Assembly: GCA_951230915.1 (NCBI GenBank)
Contig: OX579641.1
Coordinates: 20,872,254-20,936,253 of the forward strand
Length of the DNA stretch: 64,000 nucleotides
Origin: Antitrichia curtipendula
Taxonomy: Eukaryota > Streptophyta > Bryopsida > Hypnales > Leucodontaceae
Direction: 5' to 3'
In this document: in pieces, positions 1-13,293 of the stretch
How positions within the stretch are numbered: position 1 is the stretch's first letter
Layout of the letters: each line of letters starts with the position of its first letter
Notes under the pieces: model-generated
Told to the model about the DNA's origin: nothing
Database searches by the model: none
Seen by the model: the letters and a program-made list of their open reading frames with translations, nothing else
Made by a program: the position numbers and the translations under genes

Positions 1-610
1 AAAATCACAAAGAATGCCTCCTTCCTCCAAAATATGTTCTAGTCCTATATAGAATTTGACTATATTTTGAATTAAAACATATCGTATAAAATATTATATT
101 ATAATCTCCATCCTTTCAAAGGTATATGGAAAAGGGCAATGAACAATATACACCGAGCAATGAATTTTTAATTGGCAAAGTCTTGCAAAAAACAAAAGTT
201 TAGGAGATTTTTTCTTTGAAATTCATTTTTTTGGTCCAAGAACAAAAAAAATTATTGGCAAATGAAAGAATATACTAGTGATTAGCTTCCAAAGGTTGAT
301 GATTATATTTCACCAAAAAAACATTTCAAAACTACCATTTTTAGTGCAAAGAGCTATGATTAAAAATCCACTCTCTTTATATTCAACCATCAAGTCTTAC
401 ATTAAATTTGTATAGTAATGTGTGAAAAAAATTTCAAACACTTTGACCAAGTAGATTGTAAAATATGAAAAGAAATGATTTCCTTGCATCTTGCTTTATT
501 AGGGCTTCAAACTTTAAATCCCCTTAACTCAATTTTTTGCAAGTACTATTGATTTTTATTATTTTAAAGTTGTTAATGCTTTTATCTTACTAAAAAAGAC
601 TTCAAATCAA
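1..610. other. AT-rich intergenic DNA
   Basis: I see no gene, RNA or repeat end here. The sequence is AT-rich with only short chance ORFs. Confidence 0.6.
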
Positions 611-1140
611 GCACATTTTTTGTCCCACTAAAAAGCTCTATTTACTAATTTCTATTGTTGAGTAAGCATTGGCTCTCTCATGGAAGAGTGGGAAGCAATC
701 AAGGAATATTTTCCCTCCTAGCAAAGCTTCTCTTGCCCATATGAGGCACCTTGTACTTGTTGCTTCCTCAAATAGTTGTGTTGACGATGGATTTGGTGAC
801 CACATGGGTGCTATGCAGATTTGTTCATGAAGGGAGACATGTTTTTTAGTTGTGGTATTTAAATTGGAAGCATATATTTCTACAATTTCATTGTTGCCAC
901 CAACTTTTAAAGCACCAAATATGACAAGTTGGTAGCATCCACAAACTATGCTCAAATTTGATACTTTTTGCTTAGATTTTGGGTGCTTGAACAATGACAC
1001 CTAAACTAGAGATTTTGCATAGATCTAGAGGATGGATTACTAGTTCATGAATGTATGTATCATTGGTACAAAGACTAAAAATATTAATAATCCCTCGTAG
1101 GGAAGGGTTTTGGAGTTTTTTAGTGGGACAAAGGGAGTAA
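611..1140. mobile_element. Putative TIR element (mariner/Stowaway-like ends)
   Basis: An inverted repeat of about 20 bp brackets the segment: TTTGTCCCACTAAAAA near 619-634 and its reverse complement near 1118-1134. The right end runs into AAGGGAGTA, the reverse of the TACTCCCT...GTCCCA pattern typical of plant Stowaway/mariner ends. A 120-codon minus-strand frame (638-1000) lies inside. I cannot match it to a transposase, and it may be chance. The left end lacks the CTCCCT block, so this copy looks worn. Confidence 0.45.
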
Positions 1141-2091
1141 ATAAAAGTAGGCACACTTGTATAAGATGGAAGGGAAAATTTAATCAATATTAGTTCTAAA
1201 AGGGAATTGAAACATGCCAATCCTAGCTATAATATTGTCTACCCCCTAAATCCCCAAGGGAATTCTTTTTTCCAAAATCATCTCCAATTGGCGTTTCTAA
1301 AATGAAGTATAATTTCTTTAGAATCATTTCTTGAAAAATCTAACCATAGGATTTTTTTCACCACTATCAAATTATTTTACCTTAAAAAACTTCAAAGACT
1401 TTGATTTTATGGATTTTGAGATTTTTGCAATCAAGTTTAGTTTTTGAGAAAACAATAGTTTTTTTCTTGTGCATAGCGACTTTGGGGGTCTATATTTCAA
1501 ATTTGCACAAAAATAAAAGTTTACTATTTTTTATTGAATGCAAGTAGGAATAGTTTAAAATATATATGCCAATATCCACAAGGATTGGAGCAATGGAGGA
1601 TTGTTTTCAGAGCTTCAAGTGCAATTAAGTGAGGTACATTGGAGAAACAAAAAATTCACTTGCTTGTGCCTATTCACTATATACTCCAACCAATCAACCC
1701 TTTGCCCACTTGCCCACTTGCACACCCATGCATTTTTCTTCTTGGAATGGCCTTTGATTGGCTAATTTTTTTGAGAGAGTCCACAATGAGCATTTCTTGG
1801 AGTGTTTGACTTTGAGAAAATCAAACAAGGTGGAGTTCTTGTCTAAGTCAAAAGTTTTTCTAATTATAAAAAGATAAGTTGATGAACTACATGAGAAAAA
1901 TATAAAATTTATAAAATAAACAAATAGAAGATCACAGTAGCCCCTAAAGTTGGGCAGTGACCATAAAATGGTTGATTGGGCATTTAGGGATTAAGAAAAC
2001 AATATACACCCTATAGAACTTTTTGTATTGAAAAATGATGAAAATTGAGTTTACAAAATGATCATGTACATTATTTTTTCAAAAAAATGCC
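1141..2091. other. AT-rich intergenic DNA
   Basis: No gene or clear repeat boundary seen. Short frames are not supported by composition or similarity. Confidence 0.55.
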
Positions 2092-2674
2092 TAAACCTAT
2101 AAAGTCCCAAGGCCATTTTTCTGTCAATAAACACTCAAAATTGCCATTTCTGTTGCATTCACCCAAGAAAGCAGAAAAACATTAAAAAAAATCTAATTGT
2201 AGGATCTTGTAATTCACTTGTCTAAAATCATGTGGTAAAAATTTCATCAAATTTGACCATATAGATTAGAAGATATTAGCATTCAAAGTTGGACAAATAG
2301 TTTTTTTCAATAACGTCCTTGGATTGCCCGAAAAACAAGATTGTCCATAACTTTCTCATCACTAGTCCAAACTGAATGATTCAAAAGTTTTACATGTAGG
2401 CAAAGATATAATATGTTAAGAAATTTTTTTTTTAATATATTTTGACTTTCTATGATTTTGGAGGGGCTGCCCGCCGACCTCCATTTTTGGCTTTTTGTGC
2501 AATAACTTTTGCTTCTAGGCACTAATTGAAATAAAAATTACATTCTCAAGAAGCTTATGTGTTTTTCTAGCTTTACCTAAAGTTTTAGTAAATTATAATG
2601 AATATTGAGACCATATGAGCCTACTTGAAGTTGCATTTTAGCCCCTGTAGGGCCAATGGGACTTTAGGGGTTAA
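2092..2674. mobile_element. TTAA-family element, internally shortened copy
   Basis: The right end reads GGGACTTTAGGGGTTAA (2658-2674). The left end, CTATAAAGTCCCAAGG, is a decayed inverted counterpart. Internal sequence matches other copies of the family at 26,409 and 29,001. It is shorter than the 0.93-0.95 kb members, so part of the interior is missing. No coding capacity is seen. Confidence 0.6.
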
Positions 2675-3066
2675 TTGTTGACAAAAATGACTCTTTGTAA
2701 CTTTCACATCACAAGGGCCTACCCAAAATTCCAGATATTCATTCTTAGACTTTGAACCTTTAAGGATTAAAACATAAATGCAATTATTTGTAATTGAATG
2801 AGTGAAGTACAAACATATACGTGAAAAATGATTTCTATCCAGAAATGAATACATGATGGATCATGTACAGTTACCGTACATGTTGAATAAGAGTTCCATC
2901 CGGCAAGTTATGCACAAAGCATGAAGGATTATAATTGCTTTGGTTCTTTTCCCTTGAGGCCTTGACCTCAGTTTGATTGGTGAGGCGGCATGAACTGTAC
3001 TCTTAAGCTTACTTGGGTTCTCTCTGCTAAACAATGGTCCCTACATATGTTTGAAAGATTTGTTTT
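2675..3066. other. Intergenic DNA
   Basis: No gene or repeat end recognised. Confidence 0.5.
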
Positions 3067-3290
3067 TTAACCCCTAAATGCCCAAGGCATGTTTCAAGCT
3101 TCTTGAAATTTGCTCTAAATTGAACAAAATGCCAACATTTTAATGAGTCGTATCAAATTTTTTTTGAATTGTAACGGTACCAATTCAAACTAGACATGTT
3201 AGAGATCTCAGAGAAAAAGAGAACACAACAATATCACTTATGGAGTGAAAGATTATAATGTTTGACCATGAGGCATCAATCAAGTTCATA
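3067..3290. repeat. TTAA-family end, second subfamily
   Basis: It begins TTAACCCCTAAATGCCCAAG. It matches 12,630-12,840 over about 200 bp, including the shared block ACAACAATATCACTTATGGA. The far end is not found. Confidence 0.55.
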
Positions 3291-5580
3291 ATCCTTGTAT
3301 TAATAAGTTCACATTGATTTTTCATACTGTACAAACAAAGAACATTGGAAACTTTGCACATACAATACACATGTTCTCATTTTTCACTTTCTTTTTGTGG
3401 TTGTCATTTAAAGTGGGTACACCCAAAACCCGCCACTTTTTGCTACTGAGCCTAGTTACTACTATTAGACTGGTCAAATTTTCATATATTCTTGTTGGCA
3501 AGTGAAAGGAGGTTCCAATGCACCAGAGAACGTGGCATTTGGACAACGTATGCAAAAGTTATTAAGGGTCAAAGTTTGTTTCTGAAAGCGCTCCATCCAA
3601 ATAGGTACATAACTGATTTTGGAAATGTACACAACCTATAGATGGCACTTTAAGGTCAGGTGCCATTTTGGGGGTGCCTACCTTAGTGCAGTTGCATGAC
3701 TATCACTAAGGCAGGGGTCTGTAAAAGCAACCTGTCTCTAAAAGCGACCTCTAACATAGAGGTACATTTCACTTTCTTTAATGTATCAGTGTTGTACATT
3801 TCAGGAAGGGGTTGCTTTTAGAAACCACTGCGTTTCAACTTCAAAAATTTGTAACTAATTCCACGAAGGTCCAAAAAATATGAAACGACTTGGATTAGAT
3901 GCCAATTCCATTTTTCTTACTAGTAAAGTTTACTGAAAATTGTTTCAAGGAGTTTAGCTTCCCTGAAAATGCAATCAGCTCTTAAACGGTTGCTTTAACA
4001 GCCTCCTACCTTAACTATGTTATGTTTGTGATCCGGTCCAGGACTGACTGATAATATTACATCATGATAGAGGTTTATTATAAGTTCTATTGTTTTGGCT
4101 TGGCAAGGGTTTAGGGTGGCCGGAGAGTTCGCATTTTGTCTGCGCCGGACACTGCAACATTTTGGCCCCACATTTTAACCTGGCCATGCCCCCACATGTT
4201 TGACCTGCATCATGGGCCTAACTTTGAGATCAAGTTTGGGGTACTGTTTTGCAGCATTGGGCATCAAGTTTGGAGCTTTGGAACTCACTATTTTTTTGCT
4301 TTGGAACTTGCAATTTTTGTAGCCATTGGGGGGTCCAGTTACTTCACAGAGCCTTTCAAGCTCACATGGACATGCCAAGTGCTGCAGACCAGACTGGATT
4401 AATTTGCAGTCCACTGATGAAGATGCTCTGAGCCTTGCACAGGAAATATACTAGAACCACCCATTGTCGACCACTTAAGCGATCTGTGGATGTTTTGGAG
4501 CAGTATAAGGCATGTAAATTTTCTGCCATGTAGGAAGATAGAAATCAAGGGGATTGCACTTCTTTTTTTTGTAATTTTATGCCTTGAATTGAAATTACTA
4601 TGAATTTCGAAAGCCGGCAACTGGTCCAAACCTATAGCTGACATGTAGAGTCTTCCAATGCCGATCATTCAAGAACTATTTCCTGCTCATTGCTTTGAGA
4701 CATGCGTCATGACTTGATTAGTCTTAACTTTGGAAAGGAGAAAAAACACATTCAAAACTTTGATTGAAAATTTATTATAACCTCGGTTGGAAATAGTACA
4801 CCCTACAGGTTGGGGATGGGTCTTTGGTCGACAATGGGTGGTTCTACCATATCTCCCAAGAAAAACTCTAGATGAGGTTCGGTTGCTGCTTTCTTTCTGC
4901 AACCAATTCGATGACCTCTTGGTAAGGAACCAAGGGAACCCTTGCCAGCGAGCGCTTATAAACATTATCAGTCCATTTCTTCTTTTTCCTTTGAAATGGA
5001 TGGTGATAAATGGAAAGAAAGAAAAGGGATCCAAACCCAATCAGTTATCAGTCCATTTTTTGGACTGATGCTGAGTACACCCATGATATGAATTCCCCAA
5101 AGATTTCTATATTTATTTGTGAAGTTTTTATCAGCCTATTGGAAAGGGATCTGCAAGCACTATCTGCAAGTTTTGCACTCAACTGGCATAACACGTACTG
5201 GACCAGCAGCGGCATATGCCTCATCTGGTTGTACAGCCTTCCCAAAAGAAAATCAATATAGAAAAGTATCAAATTTTGCTTTCTCCACACGCAGCTACAA
5301 AACAGTCACTTGGGATAAGTTTAAGTTAACATGGCAAATGGATGGCCCAATCACGTTTGCATGATTGTTTGTGCGAGCATGTTGAAGTTAACTTACAAGC
5401 ATGAATCCACTCACTCCTTGGTAAGCTTTTAAAGTTAAAGTTAAGACAAGTTGACAGTCCCCCATTGGCTTTGCAAGAGGCATGTCAGAGTGTCGTACTG
5501 TTGATCTGTCTGTAAGAGAAAGAATGACACCAACTACGTTGTGTACCATACAAACCGTACACAAGGTGGTCCAAGTCTCC
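3291..5580. other. Intergenic DNA, moderately GC-rich part at 4.1-5.5 kb
   Basis: The stretch from about 4,100 to 5,560 is less AT-rich than its surroundings and holds short overlapping frames on both strands (for example 4136-4402 and 4787-5068). None has a recognisable domain, and no consistent splice model emerged. It could be an old gene or transposon fragment. Confidence 0.4.
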
Positions 5581-6974
5581 TAGACCTTGTTGTTGACGTG
5601 AAAAATAAATAAATAAATAAGCTTTCATCATACTGGTATAAGCGTTCCTAGAATATTACATTTTACGGTGTTTATTTTTTAGTGGTTTCTTGTCCGAGTA
5701 GGTTACCTTCATAGGCCGCTCAACTAGTAGTTGAGCTTGTCTTTGGGGTAGTCAATTAATCCCTAAGCGCACAATGGAGGGTTGCTTTTATGTGAGCATA
5801 GGAGTGTGAGCCCATGATCCTAGAATATTACACACCTATGTCTATGAATTATTCTAGAATTTTCTGTCAATTGTAGTACCACTCAATTAGGGCATGAATA
5901 AATACAATTGTAGGTGAAGTGCACGGGGAACAATGTTGGCTAGTAGCTACCTTGTACCTTGAAACCACTTGAGAACACTTCTTTTTTCTATAAAATTCTT
6001 ACTCTATGAGTACGATGCCATGACCAATTACACACATTCACCTTTGACCCCCACTACGTTTCACGTTATGCCAAAAGCAAAAATTGTACAACTCCATCTA
6101 GTAGCAAAGAGGTCCCAATTGAATTTGATGAGTCTCCATAAGAAAAAATACTTTTGAAAAAATGTGTTTTGAACTCTAGATTTCAATTTATAAGAAAAAA
6201 AATTTGAATTTTATCCACAATTCAAATTTAGAAGAATTAAAAAAAAAATTGAAATCAAGATCACAATATTATACTTCTAAATTGCATTTCATAACACATT
6301 TTACTATTTTGGAGACTAATCCTTGGTCCTTGAAGAGTTCAATTAATAATCTCTAAACTTTAAAATGCTATTGACATTTGCATGAATAAGAAATTGCTCA
6401 CCTAAATGCCTCATAATTAACTTAAAAACTTGAAAGTATCAAGAAGTAAACTCCAAATATTAATAACACCAATAATTCATTGTAATACCTTCTCCTTGAA
6501 ATACGAAATTGGTAGTAGGAATGAATAGATTTGACTTCACAATAGTAAAATCATGTAAAACAATAAAGGACATTTTCCACGTAAGTTTATGACATACAAA
6601 TTCAACTCTATGATAAAAGGAGTTTAAATAAAATCATGCTCTTTGTTAAATTTAAAATTAAAATTCTTTTATGAAAAAGGTAAAGGTTTTACAAAATTCT
6701 TAGTATAGAAAAAAAAAAATCTATTTTGCAATCACACTGAAAAAATTGAATTTTTTTTTAATTATATTGAAATCATTGGATTGTATTATAAAACAATCTC
6801 CTAAATTTTGTACTTGTACAAAAAAATAAAATTTGACACAATTTAAAATAATTTAAACCTAATTTAAATTTTTTGAAACTCAACTTCATGCACACAATGT
6901 GGCCACCTTATGTTTAAAAAAAATTCTAATTCCTTAATATGTTATAGGCAATCCTTGAACTATATAGAAACTAT
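5581..6974. other. AT-rich intergenic DNA
   Basis: Very AT-rich with homopolymer runs. A short AAAT tetranucleotide run lies near 5606-5621. No gene seen. Confidence 0.55.
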
Positions 6975-7094
6975 CACTAGTGGAAAACATGTTTTAAATG
7001 ACCAGAAATTGTCCTCAATGCTTGTAGATTGAATCATTGAGGACACTTTTCAGTCATTATAGATAGTCATTTAAAATATGTTTTTCTACTAGAG
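6975..7094. mobile_element. Short CACTA-type MITE
   Basis: A 120-bp imperfect foldback starting CACTAGTGGAAAACATG and ending with a near reverse complement (TGTTTTTCTACTAGAG region). It is flanked by a 3-bp duplication TAT (6972-6974 and 7095-7097). The 3-bp target duplication and CACTA end fit the CACTA (En/Spm) superfamily. No coding capacity. Confidence 0.7.
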
Positions 7095-8565
7095 TATTGA
7101 GAATTGTTTTAGATACCATTACAAAAATATGGACCTTACATAGGATTGTTTGACTATATGAGAATGTGCAATTAAGAAAAAGAATTTAAAAACTAAAAAA
7201 GATTTATATACTTTTTGGCCCATGTGATTATCTGGTGTGGTACACAAAACTAGGGACTAATTAATTATTCAATTAAAAGAAAAAATTCCCTTGGATTTGT
7301 ACATTTTCCAAAAATTAAATGACCATGTGTAGGATCCAGATTTATTGTAATGCATCATAGAAAGACGTACAGAGGGCATTAGAAATGCACATGCAATTAT
7401 GAAGTTCACCAAATTATTACAATATCATGGTGTTGTTTTCAAGGAAGAACAAGCAATCTTCTCTAAGGTAGGAAGGACAGAAACTACCCATTTAAGAGCT
7501 TATTGACTTAGGATCTCTTCTATGTGGATCAAAGCATTTTTTAACATATTTTCAGTGAGAAGAGAGAGAGAGAGAGAGAGAGAGACACATCTATCACAAT
7601 TTGATTTGTAATTTTTAAACTTAAAATTGAATTAAATATAATTTTCTAAAGCTCACAACAACATGATGCTATCAAAGGCCATGAATACCATGCCATTAGA
7701 TGTTTAACAATTGTCCATCAATGGTGCAAATGGAGTTCAAAAATGAAGGTGTACAAACCTTAAACTGAAACAACATGGTATATGTAAATGCTTAGGATGG
7801 CACAGAGTTCCCATCACTCATAAATCCACATTATTTACACTAAAATTTTGTCTATTTCCAAATCAAACTTAGTCCCAAACCACTCATAAAACTATGCAAT
7901 AGAAAATTCTATTTGACACCAATTCATCACTAGACTATCTTTGCATTCTTTTAGTAACAATTTATGATTCAATAGTAGGAACAATTCTTAGAATGTGGAC
8001 ATAATATGGATAGGCTACCTTACACTATAAGTGACTCATTTTTTCCAATTTTTTTAAACAAGCATGTTCAAGAAACACACTACAAAGGGTTCTCCATCAA
8101 GAAGAGAGGTTGGTTTCATACAAGGTAAAGAACCTATTGCCGTCAAGTATTGGACCCGCAACCACGCTGTTCGATTTGGGTACCTCCCCACCAACACTTG
8201 ATATCCTAGTTCAAGGTAGTTTAGGGTCATTTCAAACCGGAGTGACTCGCTTTTCAAATACAAGCTAACTCAATCACGGTCCAAATATTACAATATTTTA
8301 TATGGGCCGCAAGAATCTATTTTGTTTGTAGGCTCTTGAGCTGGCTTCCTTAATTTCCAAAATCTAACTTATATAACTAAAATTGGAGAACTAATAGAAT
8401 ATTGTAGGTATCCTAGTTGGTGTTTAATTTTGAATTTTGGTGTGCATTTGAATTTGTTTTATTTCATTTGGCAAGTTATTCTTTAGTTTTGTATCCTCAT
8501 TTTGGTGATTTTGAGGTAGTATTTTGACCAAATTGGGAGTCCTTTTTGCAGTTTTTTTTGGGAGT
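7095..8565. other. Intergenic DNA with a GA microsatellite
   Basis: AT-rich apart from a pure AG dinucleotide run at about 7561-7585. A 69-codon minus frame at 8054-8263 is in slightly less AT-rich DNA but has no recognisable domain. Confidence 0.5.
7561..7585. repeat. (AG)12 microsatellite
   Basis: Uninterrupted AG dinucleotide repeat of about 12 units, seen directly. Confidence 0.9.
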
Positions 8566-9497
8566 TTAATCCCTTAAGCTCCTTGACTATGTTTTCATCC
8601 AAAACGCTCCAAACCACTATCATTTCTAGTACACGTACCAAATATTTGAAAAAAGACTTTTTTTGACATATATAACCTTAGGATCTTGTAGTATTCTAGT
8701 TTGAAAAGATGTGGTAAAAATTTCAGAAATTTCCACCGCCTAGATTGCAAGATAGTAGCGTTTGAAGTGACAAAAATATTTTTTTGGCCCTGCAAAAAAT
8801 TAGGCAGCTAGACTTCACAAGATCAAATCATTATGAAGAATTAGTCCAAAATGGTGGTGATTCTTTGGATTCTTTTTTCTAAACAAGTTGTCTATATACT
8901 TAAATAATTTCAAATCATTTGGAATTGTACAACATATAGGAAAAAAATGGTAAGTAGAAGGAAATAAATAATGATTCAAAATTATATTAAATTATTAAGA
9001 ATTTAGTTATGAAATTAAAAAATGCCAATTCCAATGGTTGTAATGTTGTAATAAACAATATGCATCCTATGATTTTATTTTTTTCAAAAAGAATTGACAA
9101 CTGAGTAAAATAAAGGACTTTAAAGTTTATTTGAGTAGAAAATCCATAACTGCCCGCAAACTAAAACTCTTCATAACTTTTGACTCATTGATCAGAATGG
9201 AATGAATCAAAGCTTTTCACGTATATATAACTCTAGAAAACCAAATTCAAATTTTTGTTTTGAAAAAATGATTTTTTTATCAGCCCAGACTGCCTGGACA
9301 AGGAAAAAGTAACATATTAGGCTATAAAATTTTGATTCTTATTTCCAAAAGTTGTGAAATTCAGTGCATATAAAAGATATTCCTCATCCCCACCTTCTAT
9401 TAAAATTTAAGACTAAAATATATAAATCTCCAATCATAGGAACTTGCCCAAAATTTCTATGTTGCCAAAAAATGCATGTTGGTCCTTTAGGGGTTAA
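8566..9497 (-). mobile_element. TTAA-family element, near full length (932 bp)
   Basis: The left end is TTAATCCCTTAAGCTCC and the right end is GGTCCTTTAGGGGTTAA, which are inverted versions of each other over about 15 bp. The interior is the reverse complement of the copy at 11,529-12,480, so the two form a large inverted pair with a 2 kb spacer. No transposase frame is visible. Confidence 0.65.
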
Positions 9498-10420
9498 AGG
9501 GATGATGTGGCAATTTTGCTAAGTTGGTGGATAATGTGGCCTAGTTGGAGTGGTACCAAGTTCGGGTCAAAGGTAGTGTGATGTTTTGAATGACCAATTA
9601 GTTGCTTGAAGGTGGTTCCAATTTGGTGGTTGATGGTGCGGTTAGGTCATCTTTTTCAGGGTGGTAACCAACTGGATTTTGGGTCCCTATTAGGTCTGTC
9701 TTTCCAAATTGTTGGACACCTACTATTGAATGTGTCTAGTGCAAGTCCTAGCCAATCGTGCTATATATTTTTGTTTTTTTGTGCATGTGTGTTCGAGTGA
9801 TGCTTGATGGGAAAGTTGTGTGAATGTGAGCTCATGGAATGTAAGTGTAATGGTGATGCAGGGTTCCAAGTTGATGATGGAGTCCGAGTATAGAATGTTA
9901 GTTGTGGAGATTTGTTGGAATGTCCAAGTCGGAATGATGTAGTGAATGAGTGATGAAGCTATTTGGATATGAAACATACAGTGATCAAATTGTAAATGGT
10001 GATTTAATCACTAGTTTGGATTAATATAAAGGAAAATCTTTCCAACTGAATTGGCGTCCCATGTTATGAATGGGTGTGCTTGAAATTTTATGTATGTAAT
10101 TGAAATTTTATGGAGCATGAGTCCTAGTTGGTGTGTGTGCAAAAGATGGATTCAGTTATACTAATGTGGAAGTATATTTATAAGTCTAATTAGAAGTTGG
10201 TGAGGATGTTTTGGTTGTTCAATTGCAACCAAGTTGGAATTAACTGATGTCCGAAAGCGTGAGTGTGTTACCAAGTTGAATGTTTACTTACATTTATAAA
10301 TGTGTATCAAATCGATCAGTCTTAAGTTGTACATCCAAGTCGGATTTGAAGTGTCGTTGTAGTCGTGCTTCTTATAATGAGTACTAAGTCTAGATGTTGA
10401 TCCAAGTTGGAATATGAAAA
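9498..10420. repeat. Segment with recurring CCAAGTTGGA-like motif
   Basis: Variants of CCAAGT(T/C)GGA recur at least eight times at irregular spacing, for example near 9553, 9612, 9868, 9921, 10,228, 10,271, 10,336 and 10,402. The composition (GT-rich on the + strand) differs from the flanks. It lies between two inverted TTAA-family elements. It could be a decayed minisatellite or a transposon interior. Reading frames are short. Confidence 0.4.
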
Positions 10421-11528
10421 TGAGCTAATAAGTGTATTGATTGAGAATATAAGATTGGTTTTGAGATGGATAAAATTGGAATTTTAGTTTGTCTTCCTAC
10501 TTAAATGTTTTCCTTGGTTCGAACTTATTATACAATTTCCGAATTGGTCATTATTCTCCTTCAACAAATATTTACAGTTGTTGGTTTATCATACATTGAT
10601 AACTTAACATTTAGTTAATATGCTCCCAAGCAGATGAGTTGACGGTTTACTAAATAGAGGATACCAAGATTCCTTTGTCCAATGGATGACAAAGAATCTT
10701 TCTACATCTTTGGAATTTTGTACAAAAATGAAAGATCTTGCACACTAATTTGACCTTCAACGAGTATTTTTTGTAGAAGTAGACGATGTCACACAATACC
10801 CAAAGGGATGATTTCTACAATTACCAGCTTGGCATTTAAGGGGTAAGGTGGATGAGTTTACATCCAAATCGCATTTAGCCTAAAACCACCATCATTATTA
10901 TGTGTACATCTCCAAAATCAGTATGTACGCATGTGAAAGAAATAATTTTAGAACATACCTAAAAAACTTTGACTCTTCATAACTTTAGCATACAAGATCC
11001 AAAGGCTAAGAAGAATTGGTATATTATAACCTTTTTTCACTTGCCAGAAAGAAAATATAAAAATTGATTAGTCTAATAATAGTAATTAGGCACAATAGCA
11101 AAAAGTGGTGGTTTGGGGGTATCCATCACTTAGTTGAGACTTGAAACATGTGTAGCTTCTTAATAAAGTTGAATCAACTAATTCAATTTTTTTTAACTCT
11201 AAAGCAATAGAGCCTATGACCATGCACATGTGGTTATGTGGTCAAACATTAAAGTCCTCTATTTTGGGTGCTTTATTTTGCCATTGAAAATGAATGGAAT
11301 TTTTAAAAAATTCAAAGATTAAATCAGATGTCATCTATACACATTTAAAATTTCAGAACTTGCTATGAAAATTTGAAATTATTATGGATTTTCAAAGTAT
11401 TTAAGAAGAAAATTCATATTAAATACAAAATAAGCTCAAATTTTTTGAAAACTTCTCCATAGGTGTATATTATGGTTTAAAACATTGTGATGGAAACCAA
11501 ATTTCTGTGTCATTCTCTAATTAGAAAC
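10421..11528. other. AT-rich intergenic DNA
   Basis: No gene or clear repeat end seen. Confidence 0.5.
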
Positions 11529-12480
11529 TTAACCCCTATAGGACCAAAGTGTGTTTTTTCAACTTTTTTTGTCAACAGAGTGGTTTTGGGCAGCTCACTA
11601 CAAATGGAATTTTTTTTTTCTTTGAAATTTTCACACAATATATGCCCAACAACCCAAGGAGTAGCTTTAAAACCCAAAATTTTCATAACTTTGACTACAA
11701 GGTTAAAATGTTATTACAGTATGATATGTAGTTTTCATTGCTCGATGAGCAACATGGGCAGTAAATGAAACTTCTTCAAAAATCACTTTTATGTGAAATA
11801 AGAATTTAAAATTAATTTTCTAGATTTATGTACATGTGGAAAGCTTTGAATCATTCCATTTTGATCAATGAGTCAAAAGTTATGAGGAGTTTTAGTTTGC
11901 GGGCAGTTATGGATTCTCTACTTTAAAATAAACTTTGAAGTCCTTTATTTTATGAAATTTTCAATATTTAAAAAAAAAAATAGAATCATAGGATGTAGAT
12001 TGTTTATTACAACATTACAACCATTGGATTGTCATTATTCAATTCTATAACTAAATTCTTTCTAAGTTAGTATTTTGAATCATTATCTACTTCTTCCAAT
12101 TTACTATTTTTTTCCTATGAGTTGTACAATTCCAAATGATGTGAAAAATTTTAAGCATGTAGTGAACTTGACATGAAGAATGATTTAAAGAAATACCACA
12201 ATTTTGGACATTTTTTCATACAAATGTGACCTTCTGAAGTCCACTTGCCCATTTTTTTGCAAGGCCCCAAAAAAGATTTTTGTCTTTTCAAATGCTAATA
12301 TCTTGCAATTTGTACGGTGGGAATTTTGAAAATTTTCCCACACCTTCTCAAACTAATGTACTACAAGATCCTAAAGTTATGTGTGTCCAAATATGTTTTT
12401 TTTCAAAAATTTGGTACTTATATTATAAATGGTTGTTTTTGAGTGTTTTTGGTGGTATGTCAAGGAACTTTAGGGACTAA
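11529..12480 (+). mobile_element. TTAA-family element, near full length (952 bp)
   Basis: It starts TTAACCCCTATAGGACC and ends GGAACTTTAGGGACTAA, an inverted pair with a few substitutions. The interior matches 8566-9497 (reverse), 54,228-54,656 and part of 59,964-61,160. No coding capacity is seen. Confidence 0.65.
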
Positions 12481-13093
12481 GAGCCTCGGTGACTGATTCA
12501 GCCACATTTAAGACACAATTGGGAAGCCAAATCCGCCGCAAGGAGGAGTGTGGACAATTTTGCCACCAAATTGATACGGGCGACTAATTTTGGAGTTCCC
12601 ATCAAGTTTTGTCCAAGTACCCTCAATTCTTAACCCCTAAATGTCTAAGGCCTTTTTTGAGCTTCTAAGCATTTGTTCTAAATTGAACAAAAAGCCAACT
12701 TTTTGATAACTTGTATCAATTTTTTTTAAATAGTAACCATACAAATTGAATCTAGACATATAAAATATCACATAGGAAAATAAAACACACAACAATATCA
12801 CTTATGGATTGAAAGATTATGATGTTTGATCGAAATGGTGTTAAAACAACGAAAGTGATTTGAAGTCTTTCAATCCTCTTTTCACATGTCAAATCAAAAA
12901 AGTTGGTCACCAAAAAAATTTGAGGATAAAGGACCTAACATGCATAACCCTAATCAATTTATGGCTTCTCAAAATCTATGGTACAATTTTTTTATGTGCA
13001 TTTCTAATGCGATTTTTTCTCCAAGATCTAGTGTATTTGAGGCTCATTTCCAAGAGCCCTCGACATTACGGAAAGTCAAGATTGCAATGGACA
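12481..13093. repeat. Intergenic DNA with a second-subfamily TTAA-family end
   Basis: From 12,630 the sequence TTAACCCCTAAATGTC starts a copy related to 3067-3290. Its other end may be lost at the assembly gap. 12,481-12,629 holds nothing recognisable. Confidence 0.5.
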
Positions 13094-13293
13094 NNNNNNN
13101 NNNNNNNNNNNNNNNNNNNNNNNNNNNNNNNNNNNNNNNNNNNNNNNNNNNNNNNNNNNNNNNNNNNNNNNNNNNNNNNNNNNNNNNNNNNNNNNNNNNN
13201 NNNNNNNNNNNNNNNNNNNNNNNNNNNNNNNNNNNNNNNNNNNNNNNNNNNNNNNNNNNNNNNNNNNNNNNNNNNNNNNNNNNNNNNNNNNNN
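13094..13293. other. Assembly gap (200 N)
   Basis: Exactly 200 undetermined bases. A round number suggests a fixed-size scaffold gap, so the true distance is unknown. Composition changes abruptly from AT-rich repeat on the left to GC-rich gene leader on the right. Confidence 0.95.

Noticed and set aside
638..1000. A 120-codon minus frame as a transposase.
   Set aside because: No DDE or helix-turn-helix motif could be seen. It is kept only as part of the element description.
4136..4402. An 88-codon frame with hydrophobic stretches.
   Set aside because: No recognisable domain, overlapping frames on both strands, and no conserved copy in the window.
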